From Aminobacter niigataensis (GTDB lineage Bacteria; Pseudomonadota; Alphaproteobacteria; Rhizobiales; Rhizobiaceae): 64,000 nucleotides of DNA. Location: positions 124,001-188,000 of the forward strand of contig NZ_JACHOT010000003.1 in NCBI RefSeq assembly GCF_014200015.1, written 5' to 3'. Of this stretch, positions 6,794 through 15,474 are shown one piece after another. Position 1 is the stretch's first letter. Every line of letters starts with the position of its first letter. The notes beneath the pieces are model-generated. The model did no database searches. It was not told where the DNA came from and saw only the letters and a list, made by a program, of their open reading frames with translations. The position numbers were made by a program, and so were the translations under genes.

Positions 6794-8272
6794 TCAGAGG
6801 CTGTCGCCGAGATAGCGCGTCAGGGTCTCTCTGGTCCCCAGAGTCCACAGCGCCTCGAGGCCATGGGCGAAGGCCGCGGCGAAGGGTGCCGACTTGCCGA
6901 CCTCGCCATAGATGTCTTCCATGGCGAGCCAAGCCTGGGGCATGTCCTTCGCCGCCGTGGCGGTCGCCTGCAGGCGGGTCCAGCTGGGATCGTTGGGCTC
7001 GATGACGGCACCGGAGTCGGTGGTGCCGAAGCAGTAGCGGCACCAGAGCGCGGATTCGAGCGCGAGGCCGGTCATGCCGCCGCCTGCCTTGAGCCGGTCG
7101 GCGATGGTCGGGATGATGAATTTCGGCTGCCGGTTGGAGCCGTCGAGACAGAGCCGCCGCACGGTGTCGCCGATCTTCGGGTTGGAAAAGCGGCGTTCGA
7201 TGAGCTGGCAGTACTCCTCGATCACGACACCCGGCACCGGCGGGACGGTGGGCATGATCTCCTCGCGCTCGAGCTTGGCCAGGAAGGCGCGCACGAGCGG
7301 GTTCTCCATCGCCTCGTGGACGAAATGGATGTCCATCAGCCCGGCCGGATAGGCGATGGTGGCGTGGCCGCCATTGAGGATACGGATCTTCATCAGTTCG
7401 AAGGGTGCTACGTCATGGACGAACTGGACGCCGACCTTTTCCAGCGCCGGCCGGCCATCGGTGAAACGGTCCTCCATCACCCATTGCTTGAACGGCTCGC
7501 AGAACACCGGCCAGTTGTCGTCGACGCCGAATGCGGCTGCAAGGATGCCGCGCTCGCGGTCGGTGGTTGCGGGCGTGATGCGGTCGACCATGCTGTTGGG
7601 GAATGCAACGTTGTCGCGGACCCAATCAGCGAGCGTCTCGTCGACCAGCCGGGCAAGACCGATCGTCGCATCCGACGCGACATGGCCGTTGCCGGGAATG
7701 TTGTCGCAGGACATGACGGTGAAGGGCACGATGCCGTCCTGGCGGCGACGGATCAAGCCGGCGAGGATGATGCCGAACACGGACTTCGGCGTGCCCAGGT
7801 TCTGCGCATCGGCGACGATATCGGGGTGGGTCGGATTGAAGAGCCCCGAGGCCGGATCGATGAAATAGCCGCCTTCGGTGATGGTCAGCGAAACGATGCG
7901 GATCGCCGGATCGGAAAGGCGCTCGATGATGGCTGCAGCATCGCCGGGCATCAAGAAGTCGATCATCACCGCGGTGACCCGCGCGCTCATATGGCCGCTG
8001 TCCTGCTCGACTACAGTGGTGAGCCAGTCCTGCTCGGCAAGCCTGGCGCGACCAACCTTTTCGCCGTCGAAGACACCGGCGCCGACGATCGCCCAATCAT
8101 GGCCGACACCGGAGTTGAACAACTCGTCGAGATAAACAGCCTGATGCGAGCGGTGGAAATTGCCGACGCCGAAATGGACGATGCCGGGCGTGAGCGCAGC
8201 GCGTTCGTAATTCGGGCGCGCGACATTGGCGGGGAGACTGCCGAGATTCGCTTGGGAGAGTTTCACGGGCAT
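6794..8272 (-). CDS. mtlK: Mannitol 2-dehydrogenase family polyol dehydrogenase
   Basis: NAD-dependent long-chain polyol dehydrogenase, 492 residues, the usual length for MtlK. It oxidises mannitol to fructose or arabinitol to xylulose in this family. The N-terminal Rossmann part carries IVHFGVGNFHRSHQA. The catalytic signature lies around residues 290-305 (KIRILNGGH, the K-x5-N-x2-H pattern), and SCDNIPGNG is also typical. It is cotranscribed with the SmoEFGK transporter and SmoS, as in Rhodobacter and Sinorhizobium polyol operons. A palindromic intergenic repeat (8325-8440) separates it from smoS. The exact polyol cannot be decided from sequence. Confidence 0.92.
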   Translation of the reverse strand: MPVKLSQANLGSLPANVARPNYERAALTPGIVHFGVGNFHRSHQAVYLDELFNSGVGHDWAIVGAGVFDGEKVGRARLAEQDWLTTVVEQDSGHMSARVTAVMIDFLMPGDAAAIIERLSDPAIRIVSLTITEGGYFIDPASGLFNPTHPDIVADAQNLGTPKSVFGIILAGLIRRRQDGIVPFTVMSCDNIPGNGHVASDATIGLARLVDETLADWVRDNVAFPNSMVDRITPATTDRERGILAAAFGVDDNWPVFCEPFKQWVMEDRFTDGRPALEKVGVQFVHDVAPFELMKIRILNGGHATIAYPAGLMDIHFVHEAMENPLVRAFLAKLEREEIMPTVPPVPGVVIEEYCQLIERRFSNPKIGDTVRRLCLDGSNRQPKFIIPTIADRLKAGGGMTGLALESALWCRYCFGTTDSGAVIEPNDPSWTRLQATATAAKDMPQAWLAMEDIYGEVGKSAPFAAAFAHGLEALWTLGTRETLTRYLGDSL

Positions 8273-8324
8273 GGTTCGACGCTTTCTTTTTCACGGTTCG
8301 GCGCAAGCGCCTCCGATCCCTTCG

Positions 8325-8440
8325 CCCCGTTTACGGGGAGAAGGTGGCCCGAAGGGCCGGATGAGGGGCGGCATCAATCTTGAAGGTCAGCGCTGCCCCT
8401 CACCTGCCTGCCGGCTCCTCTCCCCGTAAACGGGGAGAGG
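8325..8440. repeat. Rhizobial-type palindromic intergenic repeat, two inverted copies
   Basis: Two related units face each other. Unit 1 (8325-8370) starts CCCCGTTTACGGGGAGAAGG and continues with GGCCCGAAGGGCC. Unit 2 (8392-8440), read on the minus strand, starts CCTCTCCCCGTTTACGGGGA and ends in GTGAGGGGC. Each carries a CCCCGTTTACGGGG palindrome. Such elements are common between rhizobial genes. Here it lies within the operon between smoS and mtlK and would fold strongly in the mRNA. Confidence 0.8.
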
Positions 8441-8450
8441 AGCGCTGAAT

Positions 8451-9223
8451 TCAACTCATCCAGTTGCCGCCATCGACGTTGTAGGTCTGGGCGACGATGT
8501 ATTGGCTCTCCGGCCCGGCGAGAAAAATCGCCATGCCAACGAGGTCTTCCGCCGTGCCCATGCGGCCGAAGGGAACGGCCTCGCCGACAAGGCGCTTCTT
8601 CTCGCCTCTCGGCCGGTTCTCGTATCTGGCGAACAGCTCGTCGACATGTTCCCAATGCTCACCGTCGACGACGCCGGGCGCGATGGCATTGACGTTGATG
8701 CCGTGCTTGATCAGGTCGAGCCCGGCCGACTGGGTCAGGCTGATGACCGCGGCCTTGGTGGCGCAGTAGACGGCGACGAGCGCTTCGCCGCGACGGCCGG
8801 CCTGGCTCGCCATGTTGATGATCTTTCCGCCCCGTCCGGCAGCGATCATTGAGCGGGCAGCCGCCTGCATGGTGAACAGCGTGCCGGCGACATTGACCGC
8901 AAACAGCTTGTCGTAGCTCGCCTTGCCGATCTCGACGATCGGCGCGAGGTCGAAAAGTGCTGCGTTGTTGACCAGGATGTCGAGACCGCCTGCCCTCGCT
9001 TCGACGGCCTTGATCGCCTGATCTATCGAGTTCAGGTCGGTGACGTCGAGCTTGACGGCATAGGCCGACGGGCCGATCTCGGCGGCAGTCTTTTCGGCCG
9101 CTTCGAGGTTGATGTCGCCAATGGCGACTGTCGCACCCTCGCCGACATAGGCCTCGGCGAAAGCCCGGCCGATGCCGCGCGCAGCGCCCGTGATCAGCGC
9201 CGACTTGCCCTCGAGCCTGCCGC

Positions 9224-9227
<4 letters not shown>
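8451..9227 (-). CDS. smoS: SDR-family sorbitol (L-iditol 2-) dehydrogenase, SmoS-like
   Basis: Short-chain dehydrogenase of 258 residues that oxidises sorbitol or galactitol at C2 in the SmoS family. It shows the cofactor motif GAARGIGRA at residues 12-20, DILVNNAA near 82, and the catalytic YCATK near 152, with a Ser upstream in [12 protein letters not shown]. The start overlaps the last 4 bases of smoK (ATGA), showing translational coupling. Encoded between the transporter ATPase and the mannitol-type dehydrogenase, it supplies the second oxidation route for polyols imported by SmoEFGK. Confidence 0.9.
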
Positions 9228-10222
<995 letters not shown>

Positions 10223-10243
10223 GGTTTCCTCCCGCGGGTTCGA

Positions 10244-11068
10244 CTATTTCACGGCGCCGAAAGTCAGGCCGCGGACGAGCTGGCGCTGGGAGAACCAGCC
10301 CATGATCAGGATCGGTGCGATGGCCAGCGTCGATGCCGCCGAGAGCTTCGCCCAGAACAGCCCCTGCGGGCTGGAGAAGGACGCGATGAAGGCGGTCAGC
10401 GGTGCGGCATTGGTGGTCGTCAAGCGGATCGTCCAGAAGGCCTCGTTCCACGCCAGGATGATGTTGAGCAGCATGGTGGAAGCGATGCCGGGCACCGCCA
10501 TCGGCGTCAGCACATAGACGATCTCGCCCCACAGGGTGGCGCCGTCCATGCGCGCGGCTTCGAGGATCTCGCCGGGGATTTCGCGGAAGTAGGTGTAGAG
10601 CATCCAGACGACGATCGGCAGGTTGATCAGCATCAGCATGACGGTGAGGCCGATGCGGGTATCGAGCAGGTTGGTGTCGCGGAAAATCAGGTAGATCGGC
10701 ACCAGCACGGCGACCGCGGGCATCATCTTGGTGGAGAGCATCCACATCAGGATGTCCTTGGTGCGCTTGGTCGGCGAAAACGCCATCGACCATGCAGCCG
10801 GGACTGCGACCACCAGCGCGAGGATGGTCGAGCCGACGGCGATGATCACCGAATTCAGGAAGAACTTGAAATAGTTGCTCTGCGCCTGGACCTCGGCGTA
10901 GCTCTCCAGCGTGCCCGACGGGATCAGGCTGAAGCCGGCGATCGCCTCGGTCTCGGACTTGAAGCTGGTGATGATGGTGTAGAGGATCGGGAAGAAGATC
11001 AGCAGGGCAACCACCCAGGCGGCCACGGTGAAGCCGATCTTGCGATTGGTCGAAACTGCGCGTGCCAT
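10244..11068 (-). CDS. smoG: Polyol ABC transporter permease, SmoG-like
   Basis: Inner-membrane permease of the MalG/CUT1 type, 274 residues with six predicted membrane segments, beginning VAAWVVALLIFFPILYTII near residue 15. The EAA loop reads EAARMDGATLWGEIVYVLTPMAVPG, the contact site for the SmoK ATPase. It is spaced 10 bases from smoF and pairs with it to form the channel. Confidence 0.92.
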   Translation of the reverse strand: MARAVSTNRKIGFTVAAWVVALLIFFPILYTIITSFKSETEAIAGFSLIPSGTLESYAEVQAQSNYFKFFLNSVIIAVGSTILALVVAVPAAWSMAFSPTKRTKDILMWMLSTKMMPAVAVLVPIYLIFRDTNLLDTRIGLTVMLMLINLPIVVWMLYTYFREIPGEILEAARMDGATLWGEIVYVLTPMAVPGIASTMLLNIILAWNEAFWTIRLTTTNAAPLTAFIASFSSPQGLFWAKLSAASTLAIAPILIMGWFSQRQLVRGLTFGAVK

Positions 11069-11078
11069 GGGTTGCTCC

Positions 11079-11951
11079 TCACTTATCCAGGTTCTTGCCG
11101 ACGGCGCGCATCAGGAAGAAGGCGACGATGTTGGCCAGGATGACCGCAATGATGCCGCCGGCCGAAGCGCCGCCGACGTCGTAACCGAGCAGTGCCGTGC
11201 GGTAGATCAGGAACGGCAGGTTGGTCGAGGCGTAGCCCGGGCCGCCATTGGTGGTGACCAGGATTTCCGCATAGACGCCGAGCAGGAAGATGGTCTGGAT
11301 CAGGATGACCACGGTGACGGCGCGCGAGATGTGCGGGATCGTCAGGTAGATGAAGCGGCTGACGAAGCCGGCGCCGTCCATCTCGGCGGCTTCCTTCTGC
11401 TCGCCATCGAGCGACTGCAGCGCGGTGAGCAGGATCAACGTCGCGAATGGCAGCCACTGCCAGGCCACGATGATGATAATCGAAAACAGCGGATATTGCG
11501 CGAACCAGTCGACCGGCTGGGCGCCGAAGAACTTGGCGATGTCGGCGAAGACGCCGTAGCCGGGGTGCATGATCATGTTCTTCCACACCAGTGCCGCCAC
11601 CGGCGGCATGACGAAGAACGGCGAGATCACCAGGATGCGCACGATGCCCTGGCCGAACATCGGCTGGTCGAGTAGCAGCGCCAGCGCGATGCCGCCTATG
11701 ACGGTGATCAACAGCACGCCGAGGACCAGCACCAGCGTGTTCCAGATCGACTGGAAGAAGGCCGGGTCGGTGTAGAAGAACTTGTAGTTGAACAGGCCGG
11801 CGAAGCTGACATTGGCCGGATTGAGCAGGTTGTAGTTCAGGAACGAGAACCACAAGGTCATCGCCAGCGGCACGATCATCCAGATGAAGAGCAGGATCAC
11901 CGAAGGCGCCATCATGAAGCGCGCCAGCGTGGTGGTCTGTCGAGTAGCCAT
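11079..11951 (-). CDS. smoF: Polyol ABC transporter permease, SmoF-like
   Basis: Inner-membrane permease of the MalF/CUT1 type, about 290 residues with six membrane segments; the first is MMAPSVILLFIWMIVPLAMTL-like near residue 15. The EAA-type loop reads EAAEMDGAGFVSRFIYLTIPHIS. ATG at 11951 is preferred over the GTG at 11960 because GGGG lies about 9 bases before the ATG. It follows smoE after a stable intercistronic hairpin (11999-12027). Confidence 0.9.
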   Translation of the reverse strand: MATRQTTTLARFMMAPSVILLFIWMIVPLAMTLWFSFLNYNLLNPANVSFAGLFNYKFFYTDPAFFQSIWNTLVLVLGVLLITVIGGIALALLLDQPMFGQGIVRILVISPFFVMPPVAALVWKNMIMHPGYGVFADIAKFFGAQPVDWFAQYPLFSIIIIVAWQWLPFATLILLTALQSLDGEQKEAAEMDGAGFVSRFIYLTIPHISRAVTVVILIQTIFLLGVYAEILVTTNGGPGYASTNLPFLIYRTALLGYDVGGASAGGIIAVILANIVAFFLMRAVGKNLDK

Positions 11952-11998
11952 GGCGATCACCCCGGTTCGAACAGATGAGGTTTCAGGTCACCGAAAGG

Positions 11999-12027
11999 GG
12001 CCGTCCGGACTGGGAGACCGGACGGCC
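11999..12027 (-). promoter_or_regulatory. Intercistronic hairpin between smoE and smoF
   Basis: GGCCGTCCGG (11999-12008) and CCGGACGGCC (12018-12027) form a perfect 10-pair stem with a 9-base loop. It begins 18 bases after the smoE stop. No T-run follows on the minus strand, so it is more likely a 3' stabiliser or partial attenuator, a common way to make more binding protein than permease, than a full terminator. Confidence 0.6.
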
Positions 12028-12044
12028 AGGCAGGGAGGATCTGC

Positions 12045-13355
12045 CTACTTGATGTAGCCGGCGCGGGTCATCTCGCGGACCGCTGCGGTCTGTGCTCCGG
12101 CAAGCGCGTCATCGACGCTCGACTGTCCGGCGAGGGCCGCCGAGAACAGCTGGCCGACGGTCGTGCCCAACCCCTGGAACTCGGGAATGGCGACGAACTG
12201 GCCACCAGTGTAGGGCACCGGCTTCACGCTCGGCTTGGTGATGTCGGCTGCATCCATTGCCGCCAGCGTCGGGCCGGCAAAGGCGGCCGCTTTCTTGTAG
12301 TCCTCACTGTTGTATAGCGAAGTACGCGTTCCGGGCGGTGCGCTGACCCAACCTTCCTTGGACGCGACGAGTTCGGTGTATCCCTTGCTGGTCGCCCAGG
12401 AGACGAACTTCTGTGCTGCTTCGCCCTTTTGCGAACTGGCGGGAACGGCCAGATTCCACGACCACAACCAATTGCCGTGATTACCGTTTCCAGTATCGGG
12501 GAAGATCGCGAACCCGATCTTGTCGCTTACACTCGATTCCTTGGGATCCGACAGCTTGGATGCCGCCACCGTGGCGTCGATCCACATGCCGCATTTGCCC
12601 TGTCCGAACAAGGTCAGGTTCTCGTTGAAGCCGTTCGACGAAGCGCCTTGCGGGCCGGCGTCCTTCATCAGATCGACGTAGAACTGGAGCGTGTTCTTCC
12701 ATTCAGGCTGGTCGAATTGCGGCTGCCACTTTTCGTCGAACCAGCTCGCACCGAAGGAGTTGGACATGGCGGTCAGCAAGGCCATGTTCTCGCCCCAGCC
12801 GGCCTTGCCGCGCAGGCAGATGCCGTTGATGTCGGCGGCGCGGTCGGTCATCTTGCGCGCTGCGTCGGCGATGAATTCCCAGGTCGGCTTTTCGGGCATG
12901 GTGAGCCCGGCCTTCTCCATCAGGTCCTTGCGATACATGATCATCGCCGACTCGCCGTAGAACGGCGCGGCGTACAATTTGCCATCGAGCGAGATGCCAC
13001 CGCGGATGGAAGGCAGGATGTCATCCACGTCATAGTCGGCACCGAGCTTGTCGAGCGGCAGCAGCCATTGCTGCTTGGCCCAGATCGGAACCTCGTAGTT
13101 GCCGATGGTGACGACATCGTACTGGCCACCCTTGGTGGCGATGTCGGTGGTGACGCGCTCGCGCAGCACGTTCTCTTCGAGCGTGACCCATTCGAGCTGG
13201 ATATCGGGGTTCTTGGCGGTGAAGTCGTCCGTCAGCTTCTGCATGCGGACCATATCGCCATTGTTGACCGTGGCGATGGTGATGGTCTCGGCATGAGCGG
13301 CAAACGCAAGCGCGCTCGCTCCGCACAGGCCCAGGAAGAGCGTGTTCAGTTTCAT
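12045..13355 (-). CDS. smoE: Polyol ABC transporter periplasmic binding protein, SmoE-like
   Basis: Extracellular solute-binding protein family 1, about 436 residues, that captures sorbitol, mannitol or related polyols in the periplasm. A signal peptide is clear: MKLNTLFLGLCGASALAFAA-HAE, cleaved after the alanines near residue 22. Family text such as YAAPFYGESAMIMYRKDLMEKAGL and GKCGMWIDATVAASKL is present. ATG at 13355 is chosen for its GGGAGGAA upstream and because the signal peptide starts there. It is the first gene of the operon, with a good promoter at 13404-13431. Confidence 0.93.
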   Translation of the reverse strand: MKLNTLFLGLCGASALAFAAHAETITIATVNNGDMVRMQKLTDDFTAKNPDIQLEWVTLEENVLRERVTTDIATKGGQYDVVTIGNYEVPIWAKQQWLLPLDKLGADYDVDDILPSIRGGISLDGKLYAAPFYGESAMIMYRKDLMEKAGLTMPEKPTWEFIADAARKMTDRAADINGICLRGKAGWGENMALLTAMSNSFGASWFDEKWQPQFDQPEWKNTLQFYVDLMKDAGPQGASSNGFNENLTLFGQGKCGMWIDATVAASKLSDPKESSVSDKIGFAIFPDTGNGNHGNWLWSWNLAVPASSQKGEAAQKFVSWATSKGYTELVASKEGWVSAPPGTRTSLYNSEDYKKAAAFAGPTLAAMDAADITKPSVKPVPYTGGQFVAIPEFQGLGTTVGQLFSAALAGQSSVDDALAGAQTAAVREMTRAGYIK

Positions 13356-13379
13356 CGAATTCCTCCCAAAAGCCAAGGT

Positions 13380-13389
13380 GAGCATTTGC
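13380..13389. promoter_or_regulatory. Half-operator downstream of the smoE promoter
   Basis: GAGCATTTGC matches 9 of 10 bases of the arm GCGCATTTGC of the large palindrome upstream of the SorC-type regulator (14552-14586). It lies about 15-25 bases past the smoE -10, a place where a bound repressor would block transcription. Operator function is inferred. Confidence 0.45.
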
Positions 13390-13403
13390 TTTGGCTGTGG
13401 GCA

Positions 13404-13431
13404 ATTATTCATCCGATGTGATTTATGTCAA
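13404..13431 (-). promoter_or_regulatory. Promoter of the smoEFGK-smoS-mtlK-kinase operon
   Basis: TTGACA at 13431-13426, 16-base spacer, AATAAT at 13409-13404 (5 of 6 match to TATAAT). It lies about 50 bases upstream of the smoE start and is the best sigma-70-type promoter seen in this region. Confidence 0.65.
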
Positions 13432-13556
13432 GCAGGAATCTGGACACGGCGACGCAGCCACCGGATTGGCGGCAGATACAGGAAGCGATGAAGGGAAACG
13501 GCGCACAGCCGTGCGCAGCGCCTATGCGCTAGAATGCGCGGCTGGGGAGCTTCGGT

Positions 13557-14507
13557 TCAAGCAGCCAGCAAAGCTGCTGCCGTACGCTCGTCGGTGATCA
13601 GGCCGTTGACGAGGCGCCGGGTGACGGCGGCCAGGATGCCGGGCAGCTTGCGCTCGCCCATGGCGAGCGCAACCACCAGGGAGCGTTCGCGCGACGGCAG
13701 CGGCGCGGAGGCAACGCGGTCGTTGGTGATGCCGTCGATGAGCTTGCCGTCGCGGTCGAAGGCCCAGCCGACAATCTCACCGACAGCGCCGGCCTTCTGC
13801 AGCGCCTTGAGTTCGGTTTCGGTGATGAAGCCGTCCTCGTAGAGCGGCGCCTGGGGGCCCATGTCGCCAACGCCGACGAAGGTGACGTCGGCCTGGGCCG
13901 CAAGCGCCAGCGTCGGCTGGATCAAGGGCTGGCCATGCAGCATGCGGCGCTCGTCCGAGGACGAGGCAATGGCCGGCAAAGGCATGGGAAAGCTGCGCGC
14001 CTTGATGGTGTCGGCCATGGTGAAGATGACGTTGTAGAATGCCGCCGAACCATCCGGCGAGATGTTGCCGGTCAGCGAAACCACCTTGTGCTGCGGGCAT
14101 TCCATCGGCGGCAGCTGTTCGATCGCTGCCTTGAGCGTGCGGCCGGTGCCGATCGCCATGACGATCGGCTCGGGCGAGCGCAGCCATTTCTCGATCTCGG
14201 CGGCCGCCGCCTGGGCAATGCCGATCGTCGTCGACGACGAATCCGGATCGCTGGGCGTGACCTCGACAAGGTCGAGCGCAAAACGGGACCGGAGCCTTGC
14301 GGCAAGATCCAGGCAGTTGGCGATCGGATGGTCGACACGAACCTTGATCAGACCTTCCGACATGGCCAGCGACACCAGCCGCTGCGCTGTCTGGCGCGAG
14401 ACGCCGAGCTTTGTCGCGATCTGGTCCTGGGTGTTGCCGGCAACATAATAGAGCCAGCCGGCGCGGGCGGCGTCATCGAGCCTTGGGTTTTCGCTCCGGG
14501 AACTCAT
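13557..14507 (-). CDS. SorC/DeoR-type sugar-binding transcriptional regulator
   Basis: DNA-binding regulator with an N-terminal helix-turn-helix (residues about 8-45, YYVAGNTQDQIATKLGVSRQTAQRLVSLA) and a C-terminal SorC sugar-phosphate-sensing domain (GTGRTLKAAIEQLP, GNISPDGSAAFY, VGVGDMGPQAPLYEDGF). ATG at 14507 is chosen; GATGAGG lies about 9 bases upstream and the HTH begins soon after. It lies directly upstream of the polyol operon on the same strand, with its own operator-like palindrome 45 bases before its start. SorC proteins respond to a phosphorylated sugar product of the pathway they control. It is the likely controller of the smo genes (inference). Confidence 0.88.
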   Translation of the reverse strand: MSSRSENPRLDDAARAGWLYYVAGNTQDQIATKLGVSRQTAQRLVSLAMSEGLIKVRVDHPIANCLDLAARLRSRFALDLVEVTPSDPDSSSTTIGIAQAAAAEIEKWLRSPEPIVMAIGTGRTLKAAIEQLPPMECPQHKVVSLTGNISPDGSAAFYNVIFTMADTIKARSFPMPLPAIASSSDERRMLHGQPLIQPTLALAAQADVTFVGVGDMGPQAPLYEDGFITETELKALQKAGAVGEIVGWAFDRDGKLIDGITNDRVASAPLPSRERSLVVALAMGERKLPGILAAVTRRLVNGLITDERTAAALLAA

Positions 14508-14551
14508 GCGTCGTGCCTCATCATCTGCCGAGGCAGTTTCGCAGGGTTTTC

Positions 14552-14586
14552 GCAAATGCGCAATTGCCCGGCAATCGCGCATTTGC
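14552..14586. promoter_or_regulatory. Long palindromic operator upstream of the SorC-type regulator
   Basis: GCAAATGCGC (14552-14561) and GCGCATTTGC (14577-14586) are perfect inverted arms. Inside them ATTGC and GCAAT form a second inverted pair around CCG, so nearly the whole 35 bases is symmetric. It lies 45 bases upstream of the regulator start. A 9/10 copy of one arm occurs at the smoE promoter, which supports an operator shared by the regulator gene and the operon. Confidence 0.65.
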
Positions 14587-14630
14587 TCGGATCGACTCTT
14601 TGCCGCAACTGGCAGCGATCAGCGTTGCCG

Positions 14631-15068
14631 TCAGCCGGCGCTGGCCGGCGCCGAGGTGTCGACGACTTCGAAATCGTGGGTGATGACCGCCGACTTGGCG
14701 AGCATCGCCGAGGCCGAGCAGTATTTCTCGATCGAGAGGCTGACGGCACGCTCTACCTTGGCAGCCGCAAGGCCACGGCCCTTGACCACGAAGTGCATGT
14801 GGATGCGGGTGAAGACCTTGGGGTCGGTGTCGGCGCGGTCGGCGTCGAGCTCGACGGTGCAGTCCTCGATCGCCTCGCGGCCCTTCTCCAGGATATGGAC
14901 GACATCGTAGGCAGAGCAGCCGCCGGCGCCGATCAGCATCAGTTCCATCGGGCTCGGGCCCGGCGTCTGGCCGCCCGGTTCCTTGGAGGTTCCGAGCACG
15001 ATCTTGTGCCCGCTGCCGGATTGGCCAACGAAGGTGCGATCCTCAACCCATTTGATGCGTGCCTTCAT
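14631..15068 (-). CDS. OsmC/Ohr family protein
   Basis: Small thiol-dependent peroxidase-family protein, about 145 residues, using two cysteines to reduce organic hydroperoxides in characterised members. The two reactive-site regions are visible: SPMELMLIGAGGCSAYDVV with the first Cys, and SIEKYCSASAMLAK with the second. This is the YhfA-like branch, whose substrates are less certain than those of Ohr. ATG at 15068 is set by AGGGAAGG about 9 bases upstream; an ATG at 15077 lies too close to that site. It is a single gene between the SorC regulator and the divergent prkA. Confidence 0.88.
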   Translation of the reverse strand: MKARIKWVEDRTFVGQSGSGHKIVLGTSKEPGGQTPGPSPMELMLIGAGGCSAYDVVHILEKGREAIEDCTVELDADRADTDPKVFTRIHMHFVVKGRGLAAAKVERAVSLSIEKYCSASAMLAKSAVITHDFEVVDTSAPASAG

Positions 15069-15474
15069 GACAGCCATCCTTCCCTGCAAAACTGCCCGCC
15101 ATCGTGCGGTCCCAGTTCATAACCGGGCGAAGGTCGCAGCGTCGAGTGCCGCCTTGTGTCGCGGCGCAGATTTCAACACCAAGCACTGGCGACGCGTTCA
15201 CAAATCCATCGACTGGACAGGCCATATCCGGGCGGCCCGCCCTATCGCCGGACAACAGCCCAAAGTTGAACTTCGGCGCAAGCAAAGCGCCGTCATGGAC
15301 AGACCCTCTCCGCGGTTCGTCAAGCGGAGTGCCGCGCCACAATTCCATGCATGCAAACTAAATCTGCGATCACGACATTCTGTGCGGAACTTTGGCTGAC
15401 CAACGAAGTTGAGATGAAGGCAAAAGGTCGAAGTGGTGTTACACTCCCACCGACTTCGGCATTGTGAGGGTGCC
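15069..15474. other. Divergent intergenic region between osmC-like gene and prkA
   Basis: About 400 bases without a credible gene. It should hold the promoters of the OsmC-like gene and of the prkA operon. A GGAAC at 15391-15395 resembles the -35 of the rhizobial general-stress sigma EcfG, but no CGTT stands at the required distance, so I do not call that promoter. No strong terminator or repeat was seen. Confidence 0.6.

Noticed and set aside
5822-8383. Long plus-strand open frame of over 800 codons
   Set aside because: It is antisense to the FGGY kinase and the mannitol-type dehydrogenase, has no family motifs, and its residue use is what GC-rich third positions give on the opposite strand.
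15391-15415. GGAAC as -35 of an EcfG general-stress promoter before prkA
   Set aside because: No CGTT occurs at the required distance of about 16-18 bases, so only half the consensus is present.
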